A stretch of 64,000 bases of DNA from positions 1 through 64,000 of the forward strand of contig NC_084729.1 of assembly GCF_033807575.1 (NCBI RefSeq), read 5' to 3'. The translations under genes were made by a program, and so were the position numbers. This DNA is from Cydia pomonella (lineage: Eukaryota > Arthropoda > Insecta > Lepidoptera > Tortricidae). The number at the start of each line of letters is the position of its first letter. The first letter of the stretch is position 1. Below, piece by piece: positions 36,101 through 47,800 of the stretch. Below the pieces are notes generated by a model. It had not been told where the DNA came from. It saw only the letters and a program-made list of their open reading frames with translations, and searched no databases.

Positions 36101-39100
36101 TCAGCCTGGACCAGGAGAGAAGAGAAGATGGTTCGTAGCAGATGACAGCGGCGTGCGCGCCTCTGTAGTACATACGCGTCATTGCTTCATATCTGAAATT
36201 ATAATACAAACTTTAACAAGAAAAACGACTTTATAAAACACTGCAGTAGTCCAGTCCAATGGCTAAGGTCACCTGTATATGTGTAGTACATGTATACCGT
36301 TAACTTCGCTTCGTTCGCCATCTCACTATATGAAGGTTGCCTGGAAGGGGTCACTATCAAATTGACCTTATCGTTAAACGACCATTTCAGCTAGATGACA
36401 TAAAATTTAAATACAGTCAGCATATAGTCAATTCAGCGGCGACGACATGAAAGTAGAATACTCAGTCAGCAAAAACACAGTTTCCCTGGATGGCTAAGAA
36501 TTAGAATGAATAAGTAGCCAAACGTCTGAAAATATAAATAGTCCATATGATTAGAATATCCAATGAGCCGAAAGTGAAATTAGTTAATTGACATAAACAC
36601 AGAACGAGTCAACGAGCAAAACGTCATGAAATGTAAATAGTCTATATAATTAGAATTCCCAATTCTCGAAAGTAAAATTATTTGATTGACATGAACACAG
36701 AACGAGTTAGTAGCAAAACGTCTGGAAAAATAATGTGTCATAATTTAAGCTAGGCTTATAAGTTATAATATTAATATGGAAATTCTGTCATTTTTATTTG
36801 TTAGTAACGCATACCCCCTAAAAACAATGATTTATCCCATCACACTTAAAAATAAAATTTGAAGTAATTTTTTGCTGCTAACTTGTGTTAACTAGAAATC
36901 CAGACGTATTGCTAATGGATCGGTTGGCGTTTATTCCATTTAGCAATAAAAGCATTAAACAATCCAGACTTTTTGCTTGTTGACTGTTTAGCGTTCATGT
37001 CTCTTTAGTAATTAAGACGTTCTCAGATACAAACGTGTTGCTACCGGACCATTTAGCATTTGTGTCTATGAAGAAACAAAGACATTCGAAGATGAAGATG
37101 TTTTGCTGCTAGATCATTTTAAATTGTTACGTTCTAAGATCCAGACGTTTTGCCAAAGAGGCATTTAGCATTCATGTCTATGTAGTTACAAAGACATAAC
37201 ACAATCCAGACATTTCAGCTATATTGTCCTTTAGTGATAAGGTAAATTTGATAGTGACCCATTGGAAGAGATTGCTGTTTAGCGATAAGTCCGCCTGTTG
37301 TTACCTTTCAATGTATATATTTTCTCAATTTCTGTATCTATATCTTCTTTATTTATCTTTTTTCTCAGGTTAGGCTTTTTATATTATGTATATTAAAGTA
37401 AAATATAAAAACAAAATACAAAAGATATAAACACATCCATTTCTAACCCTATACCTCTGACCCGAGAAGATTTAAATCCCTCCTAAATTGGAGGAGGGTA
37501 TCCCAATATGGACCGGGAAAGAACTCGGCGGGACAAATCTTTTCAAAACATTACATCTCATTATTAACAAACATTAGGCGGGTCCACACAGAGCAAGCAT
37601 ACGCGCGAGGCAATTTATGCGCGTATGCTCACTCTGTGTGGACCCGCCTATTATATAAGAAAAAAATCGATTTAGATTACCATACAAACCATGCGATTAC
37701 ATACAGTAGCCACTTTTCTTTATAAATGCTGATATTTGGTGAAACGGAAAAATACTCTTGCTGGGGTCTTATATCAGGCCTGATAAAGTGTGGATCTAAT
37801 TGGTACTTTAGGCCTTACAACGCTATCAATGGGAAGGAAGAATCTAAGGTACCTTTCACTGCCGGCGGTGTCCCAGATGCCAACATTGAAGTCTCGGCCA
37901 TCCGAGCGCATGGTTTTAGCACAAAAGGCTGCTCCAATAGTCTGCAAAAAAAAAAATTGTTACATAGTATGGTGCTAAGCTTGATAAGTATTCAAAGTTC
38001 AAAGTTATTTATTGTATATTAAGTAAATAAAGAGTGTAAACCTTATATGTTTTACGATACCTTCCATACACTTATCATTTATTAAGTAAGGAAGTTGATT
38101 TATGGAATGAGCATTTTAAGCTTATTTCTCTATGATCATACTAAAACCTTTTCCTATGAGATAAACTAAACACAAAGTGCGTGAAAGCAGTTAGGAAGTG
38201 TGATTGATGCATCGCCTGACAATTGATGTAAGGAAATACATTGTACGGTCATGTCTAAAAATATTGATACATAAAAGTGCCAAAAATATGTATACACGAC
38301 TTTATTGCTTATGTATTAAGGTAGTGTTTACTTATTTTTGGCACATTTTTCATACTGAATTTTCACACATAACTGTACCTACACATTGTTAAGTGGAAAA
38401 TAAAGTTGTAATAATAAAAAACAATCATAACTCAGGAACAAGCATGTTTGAAAACCACACAAACAAATGTCTTATCCAGGATCCAAACCCGGGACCTCCT
38501 GCCTTGTAGGCAGGGCCACAACCCAATTGACTATGAGGTTACTCAATGTAGAAACAAAACAGAACTGCTAGTAACACAGTCCCTTGAGCAACATGAAAGC
38601 CTCTACAGGACACTTATGATGGATTGAGATACTTGGCCAAATGGCCATGATTCATTGTCATTTACATTTTAAGACAAAACTGGATGACATAGCTATGGTT
38701 AATATGCATTAAATTATTTAAGAATATAAATATAATATGATTTTGAATTTCCAAAATAAAGATTGAAAGTAATGGATTGGTTGGTTGGGATGGTTGGTGG
38801 TTGGATGGATTGGTTGTAAGGAATGGGAGATCATTCTAAAGGTCTCTGGGCAGGTAAAGATTAGATAATTAATATAAATTACATAATTGTTCACCTTCCA
38901 GGAAACTCAAGGAAGCATTTGTAAATGATTTGCATTTTTTCCAGCCATTATAATTCCAGCCTTTATGTGGACGATGCCAATGTAAGAATGGATTTGGTGA
39001 ATCATCTCAGTGATTAATCTCGCGTAAACACTATATGCGACTGCGACTGAATTATTGTTTAGGAGTAAACCTGTTATCTAAAAACATAAACATACTTACG

Positions 39101-39213
39101 TTTTGATACGGAGTTCCTGCATTAAAGCTGCAATTCACAAATCTGATCACCAAACTCGTTTTCCCAACATGTTCGCTACCTAACAACACTATTTTGAAAT
39201 CACATCGGCTCAT
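30162..39213 (-). CDS. Rab24: Rab24-type small GTPase, complete, five coding exons
   Basis: Coding exons: 39213..39100, 37941..37853, 36192..36066, 33745..33598 and 30298..30162. They total 615 nt, giving 204 residues, close to the usual Rab24 length. Every junction has GT..AG and a matching phase. Visible motifs: P-loop GSEHVGKTS (residues 12-20), YQNTIGAAF effector region, WDTAGSERY (Ser in place of the usual catalytic Gln, a Rab24 hallmark), YYRGAHAAVICYE, GTKKD as the G4 motif, TSSKTGENV as G5, and a C-terminal CLC for prenylation. Rab24 proteins are membrane-associated and linked to late stages of autophagy and endosomal degradation; that is family knowledge. Introns hold SINE, RTE, hAT and MITE insertions and partial copies of exons 3 and 4. 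The coding exons themselves are intact. Confidence 0.93.
31172..32539 (-). mobile_element. 5'-truncated RTE-type LINE nested in the hAT MITE
   Basis: It is flanked by a 19-bp direct repeat TATGAAAATCAAAAATACT (31153-31171 and 32540-32558). The 3' end carries a (GAA)n tail typical of RTE elements. The coding strand is minus, the same as the host gene. At the truncated 5' end a 26-bp segment containing GCGCCATGAATCTGGTAT is tandemly duplicated (about 32494-32542). Confidence 0.88.
31272..32531 (-). pseudogene. RTE reverse transcriptase (partial, frameshifted)
   Basis: The first frame (32531..31806) begins inside the RT domain: SWRKSHLIPFYKGKGD, YRAIKLMSHTLKIWERII, NQCGFVSGKSTSDAI, MVFIDLEKAFDHIPR (first catalytic Asp), GVHQGSTLSPLLFN and WNILYADDVALIS (catalytic Asp pair). 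The second frame, to about 31550, has FRYLGSVISNDGKID and AIRPAVLYGSECWA. The third (31532..31272) has the C-terminal RMLRWSAGVTLLDKIRN and KRLRWYGHIQRRPPEH blocks. The endonuclease part is missing through 5' truncation and two frameshifts disrupt the rest. It is a dead copy. Confidence 0.88.
33321..33510 (-). pseudogene. Two partial duplicates of Rab24 exon 4 (3' end)
   Basis: On the minus strand, 33497..33449 repeats LFLTSSKTGENV, but the donor base is changed (GTGGATAAG instead of GTGGGTAAG). 33352..33321 repeats a shorter SSKTGEYV and keeps GTGGGTAAGT. Downstream intron sequence (CATATATCGCAAGCATGTTT) is also repeated, so each copy includes the exon end plus adjoining intron. A third intron-only copy is near 32870-32900. 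Confidence 0.8.
33800..34130 (+). mobile_element. tRNA-derived SINE, second family, in Rab24 intron 3
   Basis: The head has GAGCGGTAAGAGCGTGCGGC and GCGGGTTCAAACCCCGGTTC (B-box). The body matches the copy at 14325 (CGGTAAAGGAAAACATCGTG, TTGCCAAGCGGATCCCAGGC, GAGCCGTGGCAAAAATGA). A GGCCGGCCGGCCG stretch interrupts the 3' end. Its last part lies inside a 274-bp tandem duplication. Confidence 0.78.
33994..34541. repeat. 274-bp tandem duplication (two copies)
   Basis: The segment 33994-34267 is repeated at 34268-34541 with few differences. It includes the 3' half of the SINE and about 130 bp of the downstream flank (ending TCTATGACCT). The unit begins GATGGCAGTCGCTTTCGTAA in both copies. Confidence 0.9.
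35476..35566 (-). pseudogene. Partial duplicate of Rab24 exon 3 with a splice donor
   Basis: On the minus strand the last ~90 bases of exon 3 are repeated (HAAVICYEPSSLLSW, HWLTELRTVEE) and end at a good GTAAGA donor. The first ~36 bases of the exon are replaced by unrelated or heavily mutated sequence with a stop in the Rab frame. The nearest upstream CAG would shift the frame, so inclusion would break the protein. Confidence 0.8.
35790..36035. repeat. Dispersed lepidopteran repeat in Rab24 intron 3
   Basis: It contains GTTGCAAGTCCGTTGCCGGA, TTTAAAATGGGAGTACGCTC and GGTTTGAAGGTCGTATCGGT. Related copies lie at 27310-27430 and, for the start of the unit, about 23635-23700. It sits about 30 bp from the exon 3 donor. 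Parent element not identified. Confidence 0.55.
36350..37258. mobile_element. TIR element with internal direct and inverted subrepeats, Rab24 intron 2
   Basis: The ends read GGTCACTATCAAATTGACCT on the left and AGGTAAATTTGATAGTGACC on the right; the inverted match extends about 43 bp. The left half carries two or three units with ACACAGAACGAGT...GCAAAACGTC. The right half carries several inverted units with CCAGACGTTTTGC...CATTTAGCATTCATGTCTAT. No coding region and no clear target duplication. Confidence 0.65.
37577..37648. mobile_element. 72-bp hairpin MITE flanked by TA
   Basis: Near-perfect inverted repeat: GGCGGGTCCACACAGAG...GCATACGCGC pairs with GCGTATGCTCACTCTGTGTG GACCCGCC. TA on both sides. 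In Rab24 intron 2. Confidence 0.7.
38455..38540 (-). mobile_element. tRNA-derived SINE head in Rab24 intron 1
   Basis: The minus strand reads TAGTCAATTGGGTTGTGGCC (A-box region), CTGCCTACAAGGCAGGAGGT and CCCGGGTTTGGATCCTGG (B-box). It resembles the 3905 family. Only the head is clear. Confidence 0.55.
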
Positions 39214-39699
39214 TTTCGAGATTTATTTCGAAAAAAAAACACTAACACTTTGAAGACTCCTACCGAGTTTGAAAACGTTAAACACACTTTATATGGCGTA
39301 AATCATTGCTAGATAATGTAAACACCTTGAAATTGCATCCGTTTTAATGGCAATTGTAATTATGGTAATTAGACATCCAGTTCGAACAATGTGAGAAACT
39401 TTGTGTAAGTACTTCAGGTGTACTTGGATTTGCAATGATATGACATTGTGAAATGGAAAGTGACATTGACATTGACGTATTTGAGGCGTTTCTTCAGATA
39501 TTGTAACCGTTCGTTAAGACGTTTGTACGCAAACTCTTCAACGCTTGTGTTTCGATAGGGGACCGTTTCACACGGCCAGGTGATGTCGACCAAGTGTCGA
39601 CGCAAACGCAATTTTGGTTCGCCGATTATGACCGATATTACCGATTAAATAGAGGTGTACACCAGGGACTGAAAAGGTACCCTTAAAAACGGTTTTGAC

Positions 39700-40060
39700 C
39701 GGTCTTTTTAAAGGGTACCCGACCGTTAAACTAGCATTTCGGTACCGATATCAACGCTTTGGGTATCCAAATAAGCTTCCGACCAAACGGTACCGTTAAA
39801 TAAAAGTACCTTTAAAACCATTTTGAAACGGTACCCGACCGCTGAAATAGCATTACGGAAGCGGTATCAATACTTTAGGTATCCAAACAAGCTTCCGTTC
39901 AAACGGTACCCTTAGACTTTAAAACAATTTTGAAAGGGTACCCGACCGTTAAAATAGCATTCCGGAAGCGATATCAATACTTTGGGTATCCAAACAAGCT
40001 TCCGTCCAAACGTTACCCTTAAGTAAAAGTATCTTGCCACGCGATCGGATACCCCAATAC
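39700..40060. repeat. Left subterminal repeats of the giant element
   Basis: Three imperfect direct units contain GGTACCCGACCG, TAGCATTCCGGAAGCG, GGTATCCAAACAAGCTTCCG and AAACGGTACC. Spacing between equivalent GGTACCC sites is 116 and 107 bp. Such repeats near TIRs often bind transposase; that is inference. Confidence 0.8.
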
Positions 40061-40088
40061 AAACCGGTCACTCAATTTGAATGATCGT

Positions 40089-43000
40089 CCGCCATCTTGG
40101 ATTTGGGCATTTAAGCTCAGATTCAAATGTAAATCGATATCTGAGGATCCCAGAGGACCTTTATTATGATTCCGAGGTCAATTTTTTAGAAAACGCACGC
40201 CATTTTAAATTTCGGCATTTAAGCTCAGATTGAGATGAAAATCGATATCTGAGGATCCCAGAGGACCTTTATAATGATTCCGAGGTCAAATTTTTAGAAA
40301 ACGCACGCCATTTTAAATTTCGGCATTTAAGCTCAGATTGAGATGAAAATCGATATCTGAGGATCCCAGAGGACCTTTATTATGATTCTGGGGTCAAATT
40401 TTTAGAAAACGCACGCCATTTTTGTTTTCGGCATTTAAGCTCAGATTGAGATGAAAATCGATATCTGAGGATCCCAGAGGACCTTTATTATGATTCCGAG
40501 GTCATTTTTTTAGAAAACGCACGCCATTTTAAATTTCGGCATTTAAGCTCAGATTGAGATGAAAATCGATATCTGAGGATCCCAGAGGACCTTTATAATG
40601 ATTCCGAGGTCAAATTTTTAGAAAACGCACGCCATTTTAAATTTCGGCATTTAAGCTCAGATTGAGATGAAAATCGATATCTGAGGATCCCAGAGGACCG
40701 TTATTATGATTCCGAGGTCAAATTATTAGAAAACGCACGCCATTTTTGATTTCGGCATTTAAGCTCAGATTGAGATGAAAATCGATATCTGAGGATCCCT
40801 GAGGACCTTTATTATGATTCTGAAGTCAAATTTTTAGAAAACGCACGCCATTTTTGTTTTCGGCATTTAAGCTCAGATTGAGATGAAAATCGATATCTGA
40901 GGATCCCAGAGGACCTTTATTATGATTCTGAGGTCAAATTTTTAGAAAACGCACGCCATTTTTGTTTTCGGCATTTAAGCTCAGATTGAGATGAAAATCG
41001 ATATCTGAGGATCCCAGAGGACCTTTATTATGATTCCGAGGTCAAATTTTTAGAAAACGCACGCCATTTTTGTTTTCGGCATTTAAGCTCAGATTGAGAT
41101 GAAAATCGATATCTGAGGATCCCAGAGGACCTTTATTATGATTCTGAGCTCAAATTTTTAGAAAACGCACGCCATTTTTGTTTTCGGCATTTAAGCTCAG
41201 ATTGAGATGAAAATCGATATCTGAGGATCCCAGAGGACCTTTATTATGATTCTGAGGTCAAATTTTTAGAAAACGCACGCCATTTTAAATTTCGGCATTT
41301 AAGCTCAGATTGAGATGAAAATCGATATCTGAGGATCCCAGAGGACCTTTATAATGATTCCGATTCCGAGGTCAAATTTTTAGAAAACGCACGCCATTTT
41401 ATTTCGGCATTTAAGCTCAGATTGAGATGAAAATCGATATCTGAGGATCCCAGAGGACCTTTATTATGATTCTGAGGTCAAATTTTTAGAAAACGCACGC
41501 CATTTTTGTTTTCGGCATTTAAGCTCAGATTGAGATGAAAATCGATATCTGAGGATCCCAGAGGACCTTTATTATGATTCCGAGGTCAAATTTTTAGAAA
41601 ACGCACGTCATTTTAAATTTCGGCATTTAAGCTCAGATTGAGATGAAAATCGATATCTGAGGATCCCAGAGGACCTTTATTATGATTCCGAGGTCAAATT
41701 TTTAGAAAACGCACGCCATTTTTGATTTCGGCATTTAAGCTCAGATTGAGATGAAAATCGGTATCTGAGTATCCCAGAGGACCTTTATTATGATTCTGAG
41801 GTCAAATTTTTAGAAAACGCACGCCATTTTAAATTTCGGCATTTAAGCTCAGATTGAGATGAAAATCGATATCTGAGGATCCCAGAGGACCTTTATTATG
41901 ATTCTGAGCTCAAATTTTTAGAAAACGCACGCCATTTTTGTTTTCGGCATTTAAGCTCAGATTGAGATGAAAATCGATATCTGAGGATCCCAGAGGACCT
42001 TTATTATGATTCTGAGGTCAAATTTTTAGAAAACGCACGCCATTTTTGTTTTCGGCATTTAAGCTCAGATTGAGATGAAAATCGATATCTGAGGATCCCA
42101 GAGGACCTTTATTATGATTCTGAGGTCAAATTTTTAGAAAACGCACGCCATTTAAAATTTCGGCATTTAAGCTCAGATTGAGATGAAAATCGATATCTGA
42201 GGATCCCTGAGGACCTTTATTATGATTCTGAAGTCAAATTTTTAGAAAACGCACGCCATTTATGTTTTCGGCATTTAAGCTCAGATTGAGATGAAAATCG
42301 ATATCTGAGGATCCCAGAGGACCTTTATTATGATTCTGAGGTCAAATTTTTAGAAAACGCACGCCATTTTTGTTTTCGGCATTTAAGCTCAGATTGAGAT
42401 GAAAATCGATATCTGAGGATCCCAGAGGACCTTTATTATGATTCCGAGGTCAAATTTTTAGAAAACGCACGCCATTTTAAATTTCGGCATTTAAGCTCAG
42501 ATTGAGATGAAAATCGATATCTGAGGATCCCAGAGGACCTTTATTATGATTCTGAGGTCAAATTTTTAGAAAACGCACGCCATTTTTGATTTTGGCATTT
42601 AAGCTCAGATTGAGATGAAAATCGATATCTGAGGATCCCAGAGGACCTTTATTATGATTCCGAGGTCAAATTTTTAGAAAACGCACGCCATTTTAAATTT
42701 CGGCATTTAAGCTCAGATTGAGATGAAAATCGATATCTGAGGATCCCAGAGGACCTTTATTATGATTCCGAGGTCAAATTTTTAGAAAACGCACGCCATT
42801 TTTGATTTCGGCATTTAAGCTCAGATTGAGATGAAAATCGATATCTGAGGATCCCAGAGGACCTTTATTATGATTCTGAGGTCAAATTTTTAGAAAACGC
42901 ACGCCATTTTTGTTTTCGGCATTTAAGCTCAGATTGAGATGAAAATCGATATCTGAGGATCCCAGAGGACCTTTATTATGATTCTGAGGTCAAATTTTTA

Positions 43001-43735
43001 GAAAACGCACGCCATTTTAAATTTCGGCATTTAAGCTCAGATTGAGATAAAAATCGATATCTGAGGATCCCAGAGGACCTTTATTATGATTCCGAGGTCA
43101 AATTTTTAGAAAACGCACGCCATTTTTGATTTCGGCATTTAAGCTCAGATTGAGATGAAAATCGATATCTGAGTATCCCAGAGGACCTTTATTATGATTC
43201 TGAGGTCAAATTTTTAGAAAACGCACGCCATTTTTGTTTTCGGTATTTAAGCTCAGATTGAGATGAAAATCGATATCTGAGGATCCCAGAGGACCTTTAT
43301 TATGATTCTGAGGTCAAATTTTTAGAAAACGCACGCCATTTTAAATTTCGGCATTTAAGCTCAGATTGAGATGAAAATCGATATCTGAGGATCCCAGAGG
43401 ACCTTTATTATGATTCCGAGTTCAAATTTTTAGAAAACGCACGCCATTTTAAGTTTCGGCATTTAAGCTCAGATTAAGATGAAAATCGATATCTGAGGAT
43501 CCCAGAGGACCTTTATTGTGAATCTGAGGTCAAATTTTTAGAAAACGCACGCCATTTTAAATTTCGGCATTTTAGGTCCGATTAAGATGAAAAACGATAT
43601 CTGAGGATCCCAGAGGACCTTTATTATGATTCTGAGGTCAAATTTTTAGAAAACGCACGCCAGTTTTGATTTCGGCATTTAAGCTCAGATTGAGATGAAA
43701 ATCAATATCTGAGGATCCCAGAGGACCTATTTTAT
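40089..43735. repeat. 108-bp satellite array, about 34 copies
   Basis: The monomer is GGCATTTAAGCTCAGATTGA, GATGAAAATCGATATCTGAG, GATCCCAGAGGACC, TTTATTATGATTC(C/T)GAGG, TCAAATTTTTAGAAAACGCA and CGCCATT. Three tail variants alternate: AAATTTC, TGTTTTC and TGATTTC. Copies at both edges are the most diverged, as expected for an array evolving by unequal exchange. Some rare variants recur 13 monomers apart. Confidence 0.95.
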
Positions 43736-43751
43736 GAATATAACATAACTT

Positions 43752-43860
43752 ACTTTTACTTTTCACTTTATCTAAATCCACGAATTCCATGGTGAATGTC
43801 TTGCACTCGCGTTTCAACTCTGGCCTTGTCGGTGTCAGTCTTACTCATGGGGCGACACTT
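43752..43860 (-). other. Exon-like frame inside the giant element
   Basis: The minus strand has an ATG-initiated frame (MSKTDTDKARVETRVQDIHH...) and an overlapping one (MEFVDLDKVKSK) that runs into a consensus GTAAGTTATG donor at the satellite edge. It looks like a captured first exon or the first exon of a lost transposase. No downstream exon is visible because the satellite follows immediately. Product not recognised. Confidence 0.3.
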
Positions 43861-44418
43861 AGAAATTTAGTTAACATTAGTTAAGATGGAGGCGATTTAT
43901 ATTAATTGAAGCGAGACATCTCTAACTTTTGCTTAAAGTCGACTTCCGATTATGCAAACTACGCCACCAGATGTCACTATAAAATTGATACAATTTAAAT
44001 ATGGAAGTCGGACGTAAGGAATACAATCTCCATGTACCTACCAAAAAATGACCGTCCGTCCGTCTCTAGTTAGGTGACAAAACGGCGCACGGTGGGCTGA
44101 AAATCGGCCTTCATAGAAATAGAAACCGAAGTCTTAAATTTGAACTTTTTTTATTGGAATAGCTTTTGTTGGGTTTTATTATGTCCCAAAATTAATCTAT
44201 CGTAAGTAGCGTCTAAGAATATATTATTAAAAAATAAAAAATAAAAACTACATTAAAATATATCTTAAACAAAACTACATAAAGATAAAAAGGAAAAAGA
44301 TTCAAAACTAAAACTACAACTAAAGTTATAAGTAAAAAGCGGCCAAGTGCGAGTCGGACTCGCGCATGAAGGGTTCCGTACCATTTAAGACGTATTAAAA
44401 AAAATCTACTTACTAGAT

Positions 44419-44795
44419 TGTAGCTATGGGGCTATTAAATAATATGCTGTAGTTTAACATTTATAAAGTTTATTATAGGTTAAACACAGTCCACAGAAGA
44501 TAGTCAGTACAGTACGGAAGAAAGAAAATAGCACAGAACACCGTAGAAGAAGAAATACAGAAAAGTACACATAAAACGTAATTAAAATGCAAGCGAGAGC
44601 GATCGGCCTGCGCGCAGCCTCCCGGCGTCAAGTATCGGATATGACTGAGTTGGCTAGGAAAACCGAGCGCGCACGAATGCGCCCGAAGATTGGACCGTTA
44701 CTTTTGGGTACAACGCGCGGCGCGGAAGCGCGGCGCGCAGGCAACTAACATTGACAACAAAAACGATTTAAACATACATAATATGTGTTGCTACA
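44419..44795 (-). repeat. 3' LTR of the intact Gypsy element
   Basis: 377 bp, matching 48886-49262 base for base as far as I can see. It carries GC-rich palindromic ACGCGCGGCGCGGAAGCGCG near one end. Confidence 0.92.
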
Positions 44796-44823
44796 TCAGC
44801 CCCTTCGGAGACCTTTAGGTCGA

Positions 44824-47800
44824 TTACAAGTAGCTAGGAAAACGTACAACACGTCCTGAACGAGTTCTGCGTTCAGTCTTTGCTGGTTGTGGCGCTACGA
44901 GCTGCTGATCAGAAGCTGGACTAGGATCGGGTTCGCTTAGCATGTACGCGGGCTTGAGCCGGTCGATGGAGACATTATTTGGCTTACCTTTAATAAGAAT
45001 CTTGAAAAACTTGTCTCCCCGTTCAACTACCTGATAAGGCCCAGTATACGTAGGTTGCAGGGGCTTTCGCACGGCATCGTTACGTAGAAACACATGCGTG
45101 GACGTAGTCAGGTCTTTATGAACAAAAACTTTACGCGAACCATGGCGAACCACTGGTGAAGGCTGTAATTTGCGCATTATAAGCTGCAAGCGAGAGAGGA
45201 AGTCTGTGTAGTCAACTGGCGCATCTTGACCCGAGGATTCAAAGAAATCCCCTGGCAAGCGCAGTTGCTGGCCGTACACATATTCCGCGGTGGAAGCGGC
45301 TAAATCGTCCTTCCATGCCGTCCTGATTCCTAAAAGAACCAGAGGCAGGACTTCAACCCAATCCTCGCTCGCATGGCATTTAATGGCAGCCTTCATCTGT
45401 CTATGGAATCGCTCCAGCATGCCATTCGCCGCAGGGTGGTAGGCAGTCGTCTGTATGTGCTCAGCTCCGATGGACTTCGCCAAGCGCCGGAAAGTCTCGG
45501 AAATAAACTGCCTCCCCCTATCCGTTGTTATACGCTTGGGGCATCCGAATCGCGACACCCACCCGGAGAAAAATGCTTGAGTGACGGTTTCTGCTTTAAT
45601 GTCAGAAATTGGCATCACCTCAGGCCACCTTGTAAAGCGGTCCAATGCCGTCAGGCAGTACTGGAAACCCTGTGAAAACGGCAACGGACCGACCAGGTCA
45701 ATGTGCACGTGTGCAAAACGCTCTGTCTCGGTCGCAAACGACATTATAGGCGAGTGCACATGCCTTGACACTTTGCATCGCTGGCAGTGTTGACAAGCTC
45801 TAGACCAATTGTGGCAGTCTTTATTTACCCCAGGCCAGACATATCGCTGAGCTACAAGCTTCGTCGTAGCCTTAGCGCTAGGATGACTAAGTCCATGTAT
45901 CGAGTCGAAAGCTTGTCGACGGAACTGGGGAGTCAGATAGGGACGAGCCATTGGTCCTGATGTGTCACAATAAACTGCAGCGTCACCAGCCGTACCAGGA
46001 ACAACCAACCTTTTAAGCTGCAATGACGATCCGGTCTTTAGCAACTGCTGGAACTCAGCATCACGTTCCTGAGCAGAAGCTAACGCATTGTAGTCAATGG
46101 CCTTGCCGCTGATTGCATCGACAGGACGAGAGAGTGCGTCAGCGACCACGTTCTCCTCACCTGCTATGTGGCGGATGTCGGTGGAAAACTGCGCAAGGAA
46201 ATCCAAGTACCGAAACTGGCGAGGTGAGCACTTGTCCAAGGGTTTGCTAAAGGCATACACGATTGGTTTGTGATCGGTGTAGATTCTGAACGGCTTCAGC
46301 TCCAGCATATGCCGAAAGTACTTGACAGACTCGTAAATTGCGAGTAACTCGCGGTCGTACGGGCTGAACTTGCGCTGGGCTGGGTTCAACTTACGCGAGA
46401 AAAAACCCAGTGGTTCCCACGTGTTACCTACCAATTGTTGTATCACACCACCGATCGCTATGTCCGAGGCGTCACTGACCAGAGCCAGTTCAGCATTCGG
46501 ACGTGGATGGACAAGAAGTGTAGCCTCACCTAGACTCGCCTTGCAAGCCTCGAAAGCTGCGTTGAGGTCAGCATTCCACTCAATCTTAGCAGAGCTCTTG
46601 CAGTGATGACCGACCAACAAACCATTTAGCGGTGCCTGTTTCTGGGCTGCGTGCGGTAGAAAACGCCGATAAAAATTCAGCATGCCCAAGAAACGACGGA
46701 GTGCCTTGATGTTGGTGGGGCGAGGGAAGTCCATGATGGCCTTCACCTTCTCAGGCAAGGGTGACGTGCCTGAGCTGGAGATGCGATGGCCAAGGAATGT
46801 AACCTCAGCTTCACCAAATACGCACTTCGCGGTGTTTATTAGAACACCATGCTCACGCAGTCGCTCGAATACTTGCCTAAGGTGCTTCTCATGCTCGGTC
46901 GCGCAAGAAGATGCCACGAGAATGTCATCTAAATACGGGAAGCAGAATTCCAGGTCACCGAGGATCTCGTCAATGAACCGCTGGAAAGTCTGCGCGGCAT
47001 TGCGTAACCCGAACCCCATAAAGCTGAACTCGAACAACCCAAACGGCGTCGTTATGGCTGTTTTAGCAATGTCATCCTTAAACACCGGAATCTGGTTGTA
47101 GGCACGAACCAGGTCCAATGTGCTAAAAATCTGACAGCCGTGTAAGTTGTGCGAGAAATCGGCAAGATGCCTAACAGGATACCTATCTGGTATGGTGCGG
47201 GCGTTCAATGCGCGATAGTCGCCGCAAGGCCGCCAGCCGTTGTTCTTTTTGGGGACCATGTGAAGAGGCGACGACCAGGGGCTATCGGAGCGACGTGCTA
47301 TACCTGTACGCACCATATCGTCGAACTCCTGCTTGGCTATTTTGAGCCGCTCTGCGTCCAACCGTCTAGGACGACAGTACACCGGCGGACCAGGGGTGGT
47401 ACGGATATAGTGAACCGTATTGTGCTTCACGGTTCGCTCCGTCGGGTCACCCACAGGTCTCGTAATTTCAGGAAACTGCTGCAGTATTTCGTGATACGCC
47501 GTTGTACCTGCAATCGACTTAATGCTGCTCACAGAGCAAGAAGAGGCTGAATAAGCACGAGCAGTAAGCAGAGTACAATAATCTATAAGCCGTTTATGCC
47601 TAACATCTATTACTAGATTATAAAAAGCTAAAAAATCTACGCCGATAATAGGCTTTGTCACTTCGGCCAAGATAAAACGCCAATGAAAAGCACGGCGTAA
47701 GCCAAAATCAAGCGTAAGACTAATTGAGCCATAAGTAGGTATAGGGGTACCATTAGCAGCAAACAATTGGTATTTATCTTTAGTGCGGTACTGAGGATTT

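Noticed and set aside
39414..39611. 65-codon minus-strand frame upstream of Rab24
   Set aside because: No domain, no clear splice sites; could be the 5' flank of Rab24, but there is no positive evidence for a protein.
45373..47550. Plus-strand open frames opposite Pol
   Set aside because: They are antisense shadows of the intact minus-strand Pol gene.
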